From Tremella fuciformis (lineage: Eukaryota > Basidiomycota > Tremellomycetes > Tremellales > Tremellaceae), in assembly GCA_032768795.1 (NCBI GenBank), contig CP136493.1, positions 434,001-498,000 of the forward strand: a stretch of DNA of 64,000 nucleotides, written 5' to 3'. A model generated the notes under the pieces. It saw only the letters and a list, made by a program, of their open reading frames with translations. It was not told the origin of the DNA and made no database searches. Both the position numbers and the translations under genes were made by a program. This document shows, piece by piece, positions 1 to 11,639 of this stretch. Every line of letters starts with the position of its first letter. The stretch's first letter is position 1.

Positions 1-1015
1 CATGGCATGTTAAGCGTTCAAAGAGTAGCCTCATGTACAAAAAGCATGGAGCTATACGTGCTAGTAGACTGGCCTGCATTGTCTACAAATCGGCACGCGG
101 CGGTGTTAGTAGCATCTGCGGTCGAGTTCAAGTCCTAACAAGCTCGACTGCAATGTCATGAGCAGGCAAACAAGCTTGCAAGGACCACTCTGGTTGAGGC
201 AAGCGGGGACTACATGGTAAAAACATACGTTCATCAGGTGACCACTGCGGCAGTTGGTGCTTGCTTGGCCGACACAAGTCGCAAGGGAGGTGAGGATCTT
301 GGCTCCCTTCTGTTGCCGCAAGCGGTCTGCCATGCTCAAAAGATGACCCAAAACTCATCTCGACCAACGCAAGCACCCCAGCTCAGCCGATGAGCTCGAG
401 CTGACGCCCAGACTTTCTATACGAGATATTTCCCCCTCGCGCATACCCAAGCTGCTCGTTGGTATGTACCGGGATGTGTATCGCTATCACCGGTGTTTAA
501 CCCGCTTTAACAGGCGATGGTCAAAGACAAACGTGCCGAGCAGGTTACCCGTCGTTTTTCCGCAACCAGAAGATGTGCAAGTTCCTCCTTGGGTGGTGGA
601 TGACGCAATTGCCCCGGAGAACGTGTCTTGCGAATCTCATCTCTGGCTTGGAGATGATTCCGAGGCGTGTTTAACCGTGTACATCAACCTGCTCGGCATA
701 TTCTGGTGGTCGCCGGGATCTCAAACCTCTAGATGTCATGGTCATCCTGAACGGGATTGCACTTTTGACGATACCAACCTCGTACAATGCTGGAAGGGTC
801 CTTGGTTGGAGAGTTATCTTTTGGGAATTAGTGATGAGGAAAACTGGGGTAACCATACCAGATCGGCACCTCGTCAGACTTGAGGCTTTCGGACAATCCC
901 TGCAGCTCTGGTGGACCACTGTCCAGCCTACTATTGCCCCTCGCACCGCCTCTTGATATGAGGTTGGTTGCCTGGCTCTGTCTCCACGGTAGTCAACTCC
1001 CCGTTTCTGCATCAG
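1..1015. other. No recognisable gene
   Basis: The first kilobase has only short overlapping open frames on both strands. The longest plus frame (464-883, 139 codons) shows no domain I recognise and no convincing start context. The stretch may be eroded repeat or intergenic DNA. It ends where an LTR-like repeat begins at 1016. Confidence 0.4.
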
Positions 1016-1450
1016 TGTCACGACGGCCACGCCCTCGACGACCTACACACGTGGCCGACACCTCTCACGTGGCCGACACGTGACCTACCTCGGGCTAGAG
1101 AACCTCGACAAGGGAGTAGATGTTGGATGAACGCCCAACAACGGGAAGCAGGCGCAGAGTCATATAGGATGCCCCGGGTGCCCGTCGTAGTTCTTCAGCA
1201 CTCTCTGATTGAGTCTCATGGATCACCATTGATGATCTCACTCTTGCCGTGGCACGCAGCGTGGCTGAGTCGCACTCACGCTGTATCCTCGACGACCTTG
1301 TTACCTCGACAACCTTGTAACCTCGACGAGGATCCAACCTTGACGAGGATCCAACCTCGACATCCTCGTTTCTACCCCTTTATCCTTTATTCTTGACTCT
1401 GATATTGTGTGAGAGGGCCTCTGCCAACGGGAGAGCGCAGCATCGTGACA
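1016..1450. repeat. Solo LTR, family D (copy 1)
   Basis: A 435-bp repeat begins TGTCACGACGGCC and ends GCATCGTGACA. It matches 11640-12057 over its whole length, including the block around the words ATGTTGGATGAACGCCC and CATGGATCACCATTGA. TGTCA...TGACA ends and the length are typical of an LTR; no internal retrotransposon region is attached. The 5-bp flanks differ (ATCAG left, GTAGC right), so it is either old or the product of recombination. It abuts a fragment of LTR family G directly on its right. Orientation cannot be fixed. Confidence 0.75.
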
Positions 1451-1640
1451 GTAGCCTTGTCAAGGTTTATCCTCAACAAGCCAGACCAGCTGCGACCAAC
1501 AATAACTCCGCCTATAACGCTGACACCCTCGACAACCTTGTAGAATGTCGCCGCCTGTTGCCCTTCTCATCACTCATAGCAAGTGCTGAGCGGGCAACAG
1601 GTGATTGGAACTATACAGCCACAGAGCTATAGATTTTGTC
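1451..1640 (+). repeat. Partial LTR, family G (copia-type LTR fragment)
   Basis: This is a diverged piece of the LTR that flanks the copia element further right, here in the opposite orientation. Shared words include ATAACTCCGC, GACACCCTCGACAACCTTG and CATAGCAAGTGCTGAGCGG. The first third of the LTR, with its palindrome array, is missing at the junction with the family D LTR. The last bases (GAGCTATAGATTTTGTC) are a degraded form of the LTR end. Confidence 0.7.
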
Positions 1641-1933
1641 AAAAATCAGCTCCAAAGGGGAGGGCATCCAGTGCCTTGTGGATCCAGAGTCATTTGGGGG
1701 GTCGGTCGTGAACAAATCACCAGAGAATAGCGTTAGACAACTTGGAGAGGACACAATGCACATTCGGAAAGGCCGGACATCTCTGATCGATTCCCCCACT
1801 TGCACCCCAGGGGCCTGTGCGAAATACGCTCCCGGGGGTTTCCTGGAACGCCTATCCAAAAATCTGGGTGCAAGCCAAATCGGCTTCGTCAAAAACATTC
1901 TTTCATCCGTCTCTCCACCTCTTTTTTGAGACC

Positions 1934-4309
1934 ATGCCCCGTCTATCCATCGATTCTGATAGCACTCTGGTCGGCCATGCGCCCGATCTGTCACCCATCG
2001 ACCAGATGCCTCAAGACAGACAATTTCGTCGACCATGGTTGACTTTCCGCACCCTCGGATCGCTAAGTTCAAGCCTGCACTCAACCCCGACGACAACGAC
2101 GACACCACGAATGGACGACTTTGCCCCCGAGTGGCAGAACGTCATCGCGGGCATCATTCGGAGCAGGGGATGGTCCGAAACACACGCACTGCAACCGGCC
2201 ATGAATCGGTTGTGGGAACTGGTTTGGGCCACGGCAACGTCTGCGATGGCCAAAGGGTCCGACTATGTCGACTGCACCCCGGGATTCCATCTCGGCAGGC
2301 TAGAATGCCCAGGAGGCAAAGTCTTCTCCGAAACAACGCCGCAATTGACGGTGCAGTGGATGTATCGGCGCCTGGAGAGACGTGAGTGTTCCGTGTCTGT
2401 TTTTATTGTTTGACTGACTTTTACAGTCCGGCCAAACCCATCCTCGTCGACGAGCTCTAGCAGCCGCTCAATTCCCTCCTCAGTAGCGACAACAGCCTCC
2501 CTTACCCGTTCTGAGCGCTCTCGGGCTCAGAAAGCCATATGCACCCCCGACATGGTAGGCTACGCCACCAAACGCGACCCAACAGAGAACTCCTCCGCCC
2601 CACCAACCCCCGATCCTAGTAATCGAGAATATGACCACCATGATGACGGCCACTTGTATCCGCAAAACAATGGACGGAAACGACGAAGAAGAGACCAACG
2701 CACGCCTTGCATCGGAGCCATCGTGGCCGAGTTTAAGCGTCAAAACGTCCTCAAGGCGCTCTGCCAGTGTCTGATATACCTCGCCACGGCATACGAGCAG
2801 TGTGGAACGTCCTTGGCATTGCTTGTGATCGGCGGCATTGGTGGCGCTGGCAGGGAGAATATCCATTTCCTGCGGATCGTCTACGACGGGAGCACGTTCT
2901 TTGTGGAGATGGCCGATGATTTTGTCGAGCGGCATGCTGCATCTGTGACACTCGACATGCTGGAACGGGATGAGCAGCCGCTGTTCCAGCACCTGCCGAA
3001 TGGGTGGGTCGACATGCTGTGCGCTGAGGGTCAAGGCGACCAGGCACGGACTGAGATCACGACCGTCGAACCAAACGTCGCCGCGATCAATCGCGTCATC
3101 GACTTTCTCGGATATGCCCGGGATCAAGTCACCAGCCTTCCGTCGCTGGATTACCCGGCGCTGAAGCACCACCTCGGCAGTGCAGGCAGACAACTCGGCA
3201 GGACTGTGGCCTTGAGAGTGGTGGCACCATCACAGTCACCGGAGCAGTTGGAAGAGAGCGTCGACGACGGAAACGTCCCTAGAAGGGATTGTGACTCGGA
3301 CCGCTCGCTCGTCTCCTTTCCGCCTACGGATTTTATCGCCGATATCCCGCTCCCCGCTATGGCCTCGTCGGGACACGGACTACTGCCGCACCTCGATCAG
3401 ACCATCCAGGTCCGCAACAGCGATCACCCTCTGTCCGTCTTCCCCATAGATCCTTCCGCTTCTTCCTTAGGTGACGACAATGCCCCCGCTCAGCTTCCGC
3501 ATGTCGATAAGAACATGGCGTTCGCTACGATGATGGCAAGGAAGGACAAAGATAAGCTACTTGCCCATGTCTACGCGGAGTTGCTCAGATCGACAGCTCA
3601 AGTCGAAACGAATGCAGATGAAGCGAGGCTTCAGCAGGATCCTGATGACGACGGGGGCAATGGGGCCACGCCCGGCGGTCCAGCAGGAGCAGGAGCAGAA
3701 CATGCCAGTGCCGATCCGGGTGCCAGCCAAGGATCAGGAGGTGCGACAGCTGCAACACGAGATGGCGGATCCGGTGCAAGCTCGAGCGCGGCTTACTCCT
3801 GCCACCTCGCACTGGCAAACCGATGCTGCGCAGGGCGCGACGATGCCAATTTTTTCGACCACGACGACTATCAGGACCACAACGACGGCGTATCGAACAC
3901 CGACGCTTGTCCCGAATCGCACTCAATCTCGGATTCAGATTCCGATGCCGGCGAGACAAAGGTCAAAACGGCTTCCCAGCTGCAAGACCAGGACCGCGCG
4001 TTTAGAGGAACCACATTGTACGCTACCATCAAAGAGCTGGCGTGGCCAATTGCCTTTGTTACTGCGGCGGAGATGGATGTTGCCGTGGCGGTGAGGTCCG
4101 CAAATCGGTCGGATGCTAGTTTGGGCATCGGCGTCAGCGCCGGGGTGAGCGTCGACAGTGACAAGGCAAGAAGTCCGATCTCGCATCCCCGGCAGAACGT
4201 AAGCTTCCGCCGCACTGGATGCTCGCCTTGGACGAATTTCAGGAAGGGCCAGGCGGAATCGGATTCTGACCGGGAGAGGGACGACCTCGATGTCGACGTC
4301 ACGTCCTAG
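1934..4309 (+). CDS. Hypothetical protein, one intron, acidic low-complexity C-terminal half
   Basis: An open frame from ATG 1934 runs to a GTGAGT donor at 2382. A 45-nt intron ends in TTTTACAG at 2426, and the second exon stays open to a stop at 4309, giving roughly 775 residues. I recognise no catalytic motif. The N-terminal part is globular (PEWQNVIAGIIRSRGW and following). The middle has a basic run near 2680 (GRKRRRRDQR, possibly a nuclear localisation signal), then a compact, Leu/Ala-rich block up to about 3200. The last third is rich in D, S, T, Q and G, as in disordered nuclear proteins. It stands alone at the edge of the repeat-rich part. The length and clean splice make it likely to be a real gene, but function is unknown. 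The start could also be a downstream Met. Confidence 0.55.
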
Positions 4310-5469
4310 CTGTCGTGGAGCGGCGTGGCGTCCTTGGACGGCTAATGGCAGGACCGGTGCGTTTGCTTCTTCTGTCATATTATGCGGGAAAGCTTGAACA
4401 TTTGGTGACCCTCAGAACCGTCCTGCATCCTGATTTTCCTCTTTTTCCTCTTTGACATTACAGTACTAGCTTCTTGACCCTCAACATTTCAGCTCGATAG
4501 GGACATGTATATTGCACAAACAATAGCTGTCCTGGACATGGTGCTCAGCCTTCTAGTCCGAGTTTTGCCCGGGACCGCACTGCTTTGAAGCTCTTGCAAT
4601 ACCATTCTCTCCAGCCTGGTTAACGATGTGGTCAGCGTCCTATCATCGACTCACTACGGCGCCACGCGTTAGGGTCGGGGACGAGGATGAAATCCACCCA
4701 CACGCACGATATACTCACTGCCGACGGTACAACAAACATCAAGATTGACCGCGGACCTGGGCAACGGACAGACAAAATCTTGCGGGTCAGTCGACGCGAT
4801 AGTGATGGGGTCGCCGCCTCGATTAGGCCTTACGAGAATGAAACCGGAGCTTCGGAAAGAGTACTCCGCCATCCTCAGTCAGCTCTTGTCTGCACCTAGT
4901 AACGTGCATTTGGACGAAGAGTGCAACATGTGTCCGCTCTTCTCCCGCAGCATGGGAAGCTATGCCGGAAGTCAGACTTCTTCGCCAGATGTTCCACTCT
5001 AATCGTGTGTCCGAAGCGGGAGACGCCACATGCCCCCAAACAGCGTCGTCGAAGTCAATGTCGATCGCTACGAGCGCTAACACGCGCGAGAGTAGAAAAC
5101 TGGGTGCTCTCACGCCCGATCTGAGTGTGCGCAAGGTGAGGAGACCGGGCGAGCCGGACGGCTTGGTTCAGCTGAGCGACGTGGGGGAGATCAAGCTCGA
5201 CAACTTCGAAGGGGCCTACGAGAATGCCGATGCCCTAGGCCAAGGTCTGAGACAACGATGAGAGCTATGCATTCGTCCATCTCTGCAGCTCCGTATATAT
5301 GAACCATGTGGCTACCATCGACGGAATTGGTGAGTGACACCAAGAAGGGCGATGGCTTGGGGGAGACCGGCGTCAGCTTTGGGGAGGTCAGTTAGATAAC
5401 GGAAGCAAATCCACAAGGAAAACACGTGAGATGACGTGATTTTGCTTTAAAAAAAAAAACCTCTTTCAG
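4310..5469. other. No recognisable gene
   Basis: About 1.2 kb with short frames only and no domain recognised. Near the right end an A-run (TTTAAAAAAAAAAAC) precedes the TA at which the Fot1/pogo-like element is inserted. Part of the stretch may be the far side of the MULE-containing locus that this transposon entered, but I cannot show that. Confidence 0.4.
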
Positions 5470-5574
5470 TAACGTCAACCACCCCCTTTATGGACACCCC
5501 CCCTTTATGGACACCCTTCATCCCGAACAACCTTATACAGCCTGAGAAACGCGTTCATGCATGCAGAGCACCAT

Positions 5575-7967
5575 CTACAGCCTCATGGGGACAGGGGTGG
5601 GTGTAGGAGACCTCTCTGGACCGTCCTGGATGGTATTTGAAGGCTGAGAGGCTGCATGGCGGCCTCTGCGGCCGGTTCCTTCGGTCTCAAGTTGGATGGC
5701 TTGCTGAAGCACCGCGGGCGTGCTGAAGTGATGTTGTCCAACATTTGCCACGGTCATACCCTTGCGGGGCCTCTTGACTCGGTCCAGCTCTTCTCTGGCT
5801 GCGATCTCTCGCTCCAGCAACGCGATTTTGGCGTATGCGGCCTCAAGGCGGTCTGACAGAGAGGTGAAGTGCCTCTTAGCCGGTGTTCGGAGGCTATTGG
5901 CGTGATCGCGTATAAAGTCTCGATTCTCTGTCATGAGCGATCCTAGAGGGGTGCGGGCGGCCTCTGACATCGCCTGAGCAGGCGTGGCGGGTGGCTCGAT
6001 GTCGCCAATGACGACTGACGGTCGCAGCGGCCAAATACCGGTCTTGCGGAACCCAGACTTGATGTTGTCGGGCGTCATGGCCTGCGATCGCGCGGCAATG
6101 AGCAGTGACGTGTAGACCGCCTTGTGGATCATTCCCTTCTGATAGGTCACGATGCAATCGGTCTCGCGCGTCATAGCACCCTTCAACGCTCGAAAGACAC
6201 CGACATCGAGCGGTTGTGTCTTATGAGACGTGTGCGCAGGTAAGATCATGAGATCAATGTCGTTCTCGATGCAGAGGCCAATGAACGTGGATCGCACGTG
6301 GCTGCCGTGGCCATCGACTATGAGCAGTCGACGGGGACGCTGTGCGGCCGGTCTGGCCGTCAGAGTAGGCGTTGTCGACGGGATGAAGACGTCGCGGAGC
6401 CATTTGAGACCCATGTAATCGCTGCTCCAGCCTGTGTTGCTTGCAGCCCATGTCCACTGGTCCGCCAGCTCGCTGTGCATCACAGGCAGCCACGCTCTGT
6501 TGAATTCACCCTTCCCCTTGAGGATCACGAGGGGCGGCAGGGCCTTCCCATCCGCTGACACGCACTCAATGGATGTCGTCCACTCGCCGCGCAGGTCGGC
6601 TTTGGTTGCCTTGGCGCCTCTGCGGCCGTTCCCAAAGACCGTGAGGACGCGAGTTGACTGCGTGGCCCCGATCGCGAAGCCCGTTGTCACGAATGACACC
6701 AAAGCAGCACCAAGACCGAGCAAGACCGAGCCAAAGGAACGTGAGTCGAGCCCTCGTCGGCACTCGCCGAAGCTCGCCGCGACTCGTCAAGACCGGCCCA
6801 CGTGAAATTACCGCATTCGTCGGACAAAAGGATGCATCTCTCGCACAGCTAAGTCCCGTCGTCACCACAGCTCTCGTCGACAGCAAGGAACTCTTCGAGG
6901 CTCGCCGTGCTCGCCATGCTCGCCGCCGAAGAACAATAGGCCTCCTCGATGCTTACTCAGTGAGCTCGCCGGATGCGGCGAACTCGCCTAAGGGAAACGA
7001 GAGAACAATGAGCTCGACGGACATTGGGCAAAACCTTGTCGAGCTCGCAGAGACAGAGACACAGAATCGACGGACGGGCTGTAGGATACATAAGGCTCGC
7101 AGAGCCCTCGTAGAACTCCAGTACTCTCGCAATTGAGTTGCATGGGACTACTCCCTCACTTACTCTCTCTCGCTCCGTCCCGCCGACAGCTGCTAAGGTC
7201 TAGCACTTGTCGGTCCGCCTTGTCTTGCCTCGCCTTGCCTAAGCCAACCTCGGCTACCCTCGTCGACACTCGTTGAGGCTCTACGAGCCCTCCGAGCCCT
7301 TGCCCTTGCCCTTCTCTCCTAGGCTCGCCCAGCCTCGCCGAAGTCGAAGAGTCTCGGTCACCCAGTGACGGGCCTTTGGACAGAGACAGAGAGGTATCGT
7401 GACACCCGTCTCGTCCATGTTGTAGATGTTGCCCGCCTCATAATGGTGACGATCGTATAGGTCGCGCAGCTCTGCGAACCAGGCCACCAACTTCTCTGGG
7501 GCCTTGCCGTCGATCCGAGCGGTGTCAAGAGCGCGTGTCCATATAGAGACGACGTCGGGGTGACGCAGGCGGAACTTCGCGATCCAGTTCTTGCCGAGCA
7601 GAGGGACTGAGGACGACAGAGATGATGTCGGCGTGATCTCTACAGGCGTTGTCGACAACCGAGAACGGCGGAGGTAATTGGCGACGTCGCGGATCTCTTC
7701 ATGGGGTGGGGGGTGGCCGATGAGCGACATGCGGCGGATGTAGTCCACAAGAGACGTCTCTTCAGCCGGTGTCATGGCTTGAAGGTGAGCTGCAGCGGTC
7801 TTGTGATCCTGCGCGCCCGATTTCATGCGGTTGTGGATGGTTGATCTTGGGACGCCGGTTTGAGCCTCTAAATCGCGTAAACTTGGGGCATTCTTGGTGT
7901 GATCAGCAAGCCCTGCCTTGTAAGCGTCGACGGCGGCCTGGCGGGCCGGATTCGAGTCGGTCTGCAT
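5575..7967 (-). pseudogene. Fot1/pogo-like DDE transposase interrupted by an LTR
   Basis: This is a cut-and-paste transposase in two blocks. 7967-7405 encodes the N-terminal DNA-binding part: a psq-type helix-turn-helix around TGVPRSTIHNRM, then a Tc5/CENP-B-like HTH with IAKFRLRHPDV. It ends at the first catalytic Asp (NIYNMDETG). 6684-5575 encodes the rest of the DDE_1 core, with the second Asp in LLIVDGHGSH, the partner motif PLDVGVF, and a C-terminal coiled region (LEAAYAKIALLEREIA). The LTR lies immediately after MDET/G and duplicates ACGGG (minus strand). Leaving out the LTR and one duplicate, the two blocks are in the same frame with no other stop, about 555 codons. It is inactive here only because of the insertion. 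Confidence 0.88.
6685..7404 (-). repeat. Solo LTR, family E (copy 1), inside the pogo transposase
   Basis: A 720-bp repeat that on the minus strand starts TGTCACGATACCTCTCTGTC and ends GGTGTCATTCGTGACA. The flanks are a perfect 5-bp TSD, CCCGT, at 6680-6684 and 7405-7409. Nearly identical copies lie at 8782-9507 and 18312-19030, and a nested one at 26306-28290. No internal domain of this family is present in the window. Confidence 0.92.
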
Positions 7968-8781
7968 GATCCTGAGACGAGCGCAAAAAGGTAGATGTCA
8001 ACAACGCGAAATGACGACGGGATGTTTACGTGTCGTCCATAAAGGCGGGGTGTCCATAAAGGGGGTGGTTGACGTTATACAAAGTATGCAAGGACGGGCA
8101 GATTTTGGGATTCCAAGGATATCTGCCTTTTTGCCAGGCCCATCTGCGCTTTAACAAGCTCCACAGCGTGACAAAATATCAGAGCTTTGACCTGCAGTTC
8201 AGCAGATGTCCCAGAGGTTCAGAGAAAGGTTGCTCACTGCTACAAAGATTGATCCCACATTGATACTAACATGCTCTCTCTGCAAGCCCATTATATCCAT
8301 CAATTTTGTGTATTGCTCGTGGAAGAAACCTTCAAGACCCCAGATCACTTCAAAATGATTGTTGTTGGGCTGTTTGAGATACTGCTTCATGCTCTATGAG
8401 TGCCTTTGGGTCTTGACGTTGTTCTTTGGCCAAAGTGGCGGTAGCGGTCAATGTAACACGCTACAAACTGCGTTTGCAGCAAGAGGAGCTTCTCCAGGTA
8501 AACATGCGCTTCTTTGAGGAGCGGATGGGGAAAAGCGGTTCGGAAATAGGCCATTCCGGAGGCAATGAGCTCTTTCCGCAGCGCTTTGACAACATTCTTT
8601 CCCCAAGCGCTGCGGAAACGCTGGGATTCCGTTAACCAGTTGTATTCCATGTTCCCATTCGGATCCAAATGCTCCTGTTGTTCATCTCCTTGAAATACTT
8701 TGCGGTGTACCCTCTGATGGTCTTAAGGATGTGCCAGACGCAGAGTTGATGAAGGGCGTCAGGTAACACTCTCTGCAAAGT

Positions 8782-9507
8782 TGTCACGATACCTCTCTGT
8801 CTCTGTCCAAGTGCCCGTCACTGGGTGACCAAGGCTCTTCGACTTCGGCCAGGCTGGGCGAGACTAGGAGAAGCGGTGAGGGCAAGGGCTCAAAGGACTC
8901 GTAGAGTCTCAACGAGTGTTGACGAGGGTAGTCGGGATTGGCTGGACAAGGCGAGGCAAGGCAAGGTGAACCAACAAGTGCTAGACCTTAGCAGCTGTCA
9001 GCAGGATGGAGCAAGAGAGAGTAAATGAGGGAGTGGTCCCATGCAACTCAATTGCAAGAGTACTGGAGTTCTACGAGGGGTCTGCAAGCCTTATGTATCC
9101 TACAGCCCGTCCATCGATTCTGCGACTCTGTCTCTGCGAGCTTGGCAACGTCTTGGCCCGACCACATCGAGCTCATTGTTCTCTTGTTTCCCTTAGCCAA
9201 GTTTGCCGCATCCGGCAAACTCGCTGAGTAAGCATCGAGAAGGCCTATTGTTCTTTGACAGCGAGCATGGCAAGCGCGGCAAGCGCGGCAAGCGTCAAAG
9301 AGCTCCTTGCTGTTGACAAGAGCTGCGGTGAGGCGGGACTTAGCTGTGCAAGAGGTGTATCCTTTTGTCCGACAAATGCGGTAATTCCGCATGGGTCGGT
9401 GTCAACGAGTCGCGGCGAGCTTTGGCGAGCACCAACAAGTGCTCGACTCACGTACCTTTGGCTTGGTCTTGCTCGGTCTTGGTGCTGCTTCGGTGTCATT
9501 CATGACA
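8782..9507 (+). repeat. Solo LTR, family E (copy 2), inside the MULE
   Basis: A 726-bp copy in plus orientation, TGTCACGATACC to GTCATTCATGACA. A perfect 5-bp TSD, AAAGT, lies at 8777-8781 and 9508-9512. It interrupts the MULE frame between the KTL and QRV codons. Confidence 0.92.
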
Positions 9508-9604
9508 AAAGTCTTCCGTAAAGCCTTGTTGCGGTCAGCAATGATGACCTTGATTGTGCTAGCCGGAACCTGAATAATTTTGAGAAAAGACTTGTGTCAC
9601 GGGG

Positions 9605-9748
9605 TGTCACGGAGGTGACAGCCACTGTACCCTATATGTACCAAAGACCGCGAGTCTAGCGGAGACTTACGTCATTGTGACCCTTTTGTGGTGCAGTGGT
9701 TTACTGTGCGTCGCCCTATGCTATTTGGTAGGTATAGGCCTCGTGACA
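9605..9748. repeat. Very short LTR-like insertion, family F
   Basis: A 144-bp segment, TGTCACGGAGGTGACAGCC to GGCCTCGTGACA, sits 10 bp inside the family A LTR. It has a perfect TSD, CGGGG, at 9600-9604 and 9749-9753. It contains a TATA-like CCTATATGTA. TG...CA ends, a 5-bp TSD and small size suggest an LTR of a miniature (TRIM-like) retrotransposon. Confidence 0.75.
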
Positions 9749-9823
9749 CGGGGCCAGGCCGGTTGTTGACTGATAGTCCCTCTCACACGTGCTCTCTGTT
9801 GCTCTATCTCTGTCCTCCACAAG

Positions 9824-10356
9824 TGTCACGACCGACCTCATCTCAAACACAAGTCACCGCTTTTTACACCATTTGCCTACAAAACACAGTACTTTTCCCA
9901 CCGAACTCCTCAAACATTACCTCTTCTGGTACATTGCCAATTTAAGTCAGTACTTTTATTGGTGACCTTCCCTGAAGTCAACACTTTTATTGGTGATCTT
10001 TCCTGAAGTCACTACTTTTTCCGGTGATCCTACTCGGCGACCTTCAGCCACCTTTCCATTTCCAGTAATTATAGATAGATCTGCAGCAAGGAGAATCACT
10101 TGCACTTGAGAAATATCGGCAGCGAATTGGGTGGCAAATCCCTTCGGCGTACATAGCCCTTGTGTCTATATAAGGAGGCCGCTGTCCGGCCAAGATAGTT
10201 TCTTCAGCAATGGATCTCTTGTGTCCCGTCACAAAAGTCACACAGCTGGTCTGAACCCAGCACTCTTGTCCTCAATCTCTCAGTCCCCTTGCTTTACAAA
10301 CCACAGACTAGACCCCCGCGTGCCCTTTACCTTGGGCTACCCCTTCGAGCGTGACA
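9824..10356 (+). repeat. Solo LTR, family B
   Basis: A 533-bp insertion, TGTCACGACCGACCTC to TTCGAGCGTGACA, in the family A LTR. It has a perfect TSD, ACAAG, at 9819-9823 and 10357-10361. A good TATA box (GTCTATATAAGGAGG, about 10163) suggests plus orientation. It is the only copy seen in the window. Confidence 0.88.
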
Positions 10357-10611
10357 ACAAGAAGGTGTGTCCTACAGCCTCTCGTGTGTCAACAACACGG
10401 CTGCACCGTTACTTTTTATCCATGGGACTCAATACCACGATGCTAAGGACGGTGTACGGGGAGTACTTGTATATATATCACCCGTGCCCTCCTCTGCACC
10501 GCCTCGGGCGTTCTCTTTGAAACACCATTGACAAGGCTCAAGCTCTAGAGTTGTCGAGGCTACTCGAGGCTTGTCCACGCTACTTGAGGCTTGTCCACGC
10601 TACTTGAGGTT

Positions 10612-11625
10612 TGTTATGACCTGTCCCTGGCAAAGGGGAAGTCTGATCCAGAGACAGGATAGACAGCAGAGGTTTACAGCAAGCTTGGCCCAAGACTGAC
10701 AGGGATGGGCCGTAGTGCCGGTCAAAAGGTTGACAAAAGAGTGTATAAGGTCAAGTAAAAGAGTGTGGTAGTGTCACGTCGGCCACGCCTCCATGATCAC
10801 CAAAGCACGCCTACGAGCCTCGTCCCAGCCCAGCACGCCTGTCAGACACGTGAGCCTATCGTCGATCCTCGAGTAGCCTCGACGACGCTCGAGTAGCCTC
10901 GACGACTCTAGAGCTTGAGCCTCGTCAATGGTGTTTCAAGGAGAAAGCCCAAGGCGGTGCAGAGGAGGGCACGGGTGATACATATATACAAGCCCTCACC
11001 CGTAGACCGTCCTTAGCACCGTGGTATTGAGTCCCATGGATAGAAAGTAACGGCGCAGCCGTGTTATCGACGCACGAGAGGCTGTAGGATACACCTTCTC
11101 GTGGAGGACAGAGATAGATTGACAGACAGCACGTGTGAGGGGGCCCATCAGTCGACGACCGGCCTGGCCCCGTGACAGGTATAAAGAGTGACTATGAGTA
11201 AGTAAAGAGGTGGCGATTTGACTGGGGCTGGCCAGTATTAGGGATAAGGAGGTGGTAGGGAGGTAGAGTAGAGGTAGGAGAAGTAATATGAGAAGTACGA
11301 TAGTTTTGGTTCTTGGGGAAATGGTCCGGAAACCCCCGCTTTATATATCCAAGCGCCTCCCACGTTGTGACTGTTCTACACCGCCACATTGTTGCAAAGT
11401 GTTCATCCCCAATCCCACATTGAGGTGTCGTTGTAGCACGTTCCTACATTGCGGTTCTGTGCACCCTCGGTTCCTCGTTGTGGCCGTGTGTTGCCTCGAG
11501 AGCACAATGCGGCTTTGTGTATCCTCTAGAGCACATCAAGGCAACGTGAGGCCACACCTTGCCTCACAAATCGTTGTGGGTCGTTTCTTGTGTGAGGAAC
11601 TTGCTGGATAGGTCGGGTCATGACA
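10612..11625. repeat. Solo LTR, family C, itself interrupted
   Basis: The ends are TGTTATGACCTGTCCC and GGTCGGGTCATGACA, which are mutually inverted (TGTYATGACC). The flanks are AGGTT and AGGCT, a TSD with one mismatch. It lies within the family A LTR and contains a second family A LTR (10772-11177). Without this it would be about 603 bp. It has no other copy in the window, so its identity rests on the ends, the near-TSD and the way it splits the outer LTR. Confidence 0.72.
10772..11177 (-). repeat. Second solo LTR of family A, opposite strand, inside LTR C
   Basis: A 406-bp uninterrupted copy, on the minus strand TGTCACGGGGCCAGGCCGG to GGCCGACGTGACA. Flanks are GGTAG and GGTAT, a TSD with one mismatch. 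It is inverted relative to the outer family A LTR, so the locus looks at first like a long imperfect inverted repeat (10362-10565 against 10880-11100). A TATA-like GTATATATATCACCCG block is shared by both copies. Confidence 0.85.
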
Positions 11626-11639
11626 AGGCTCGACAGTAG

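Larger units (their letters stand above)
5472..8075 (-). mobile_element. Fot1/pogo-like (Tc1/mariner superfamily) DNA transposon, split by a solo LTR
   Basis: The ends are inverted repeats. The left end reads ACGTCAACCACCCCCTTTAT, and the right end is its reverse complement. Each end also carries a second copy of the CCTTTATGGACA unit a few bases inward. The element is flanked by TA on both sides (5470-5471 and 8076-8077), the TSD expected of Tc1/mariner-type elements. It encodes one DDE_1 transposase on the minus strand. A 720-bp LTR of family E (6685-7404) has landed in the gene. Without it and one TSD copy, the element would be about 1.88 kb. The clean TIRs and open transposase suggest recent arrival, before the LTR. 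Confidence 0.88.

Noticed and set aside
464..883. 139-codon plus-strand open frame as a gene
   Set aside because: No domain, no splice pattern, overlapped by equally long frames in other phases, and located at a repeat border.
671..1030. 119-codon minus-strand frame
   Set aside because: It overlaps the other frame and runs into the start of an LTR; no family motif.
3654..4000. Open frames in all phases at the acidic tail of the hypothetical gene
   Set aside because: Overlap is explained by the biased GC-rich composition; only the 1934-4309 frame joins across the intron.
10362..11100. Long imperfect inverted repeat, resembling a foldback element or hairpin locus
   Set aside because: The arms are two copies of LTR family A inserted in opposite directions; each copy has its own TSD or near-TSD, so no separate foldback element is needed.
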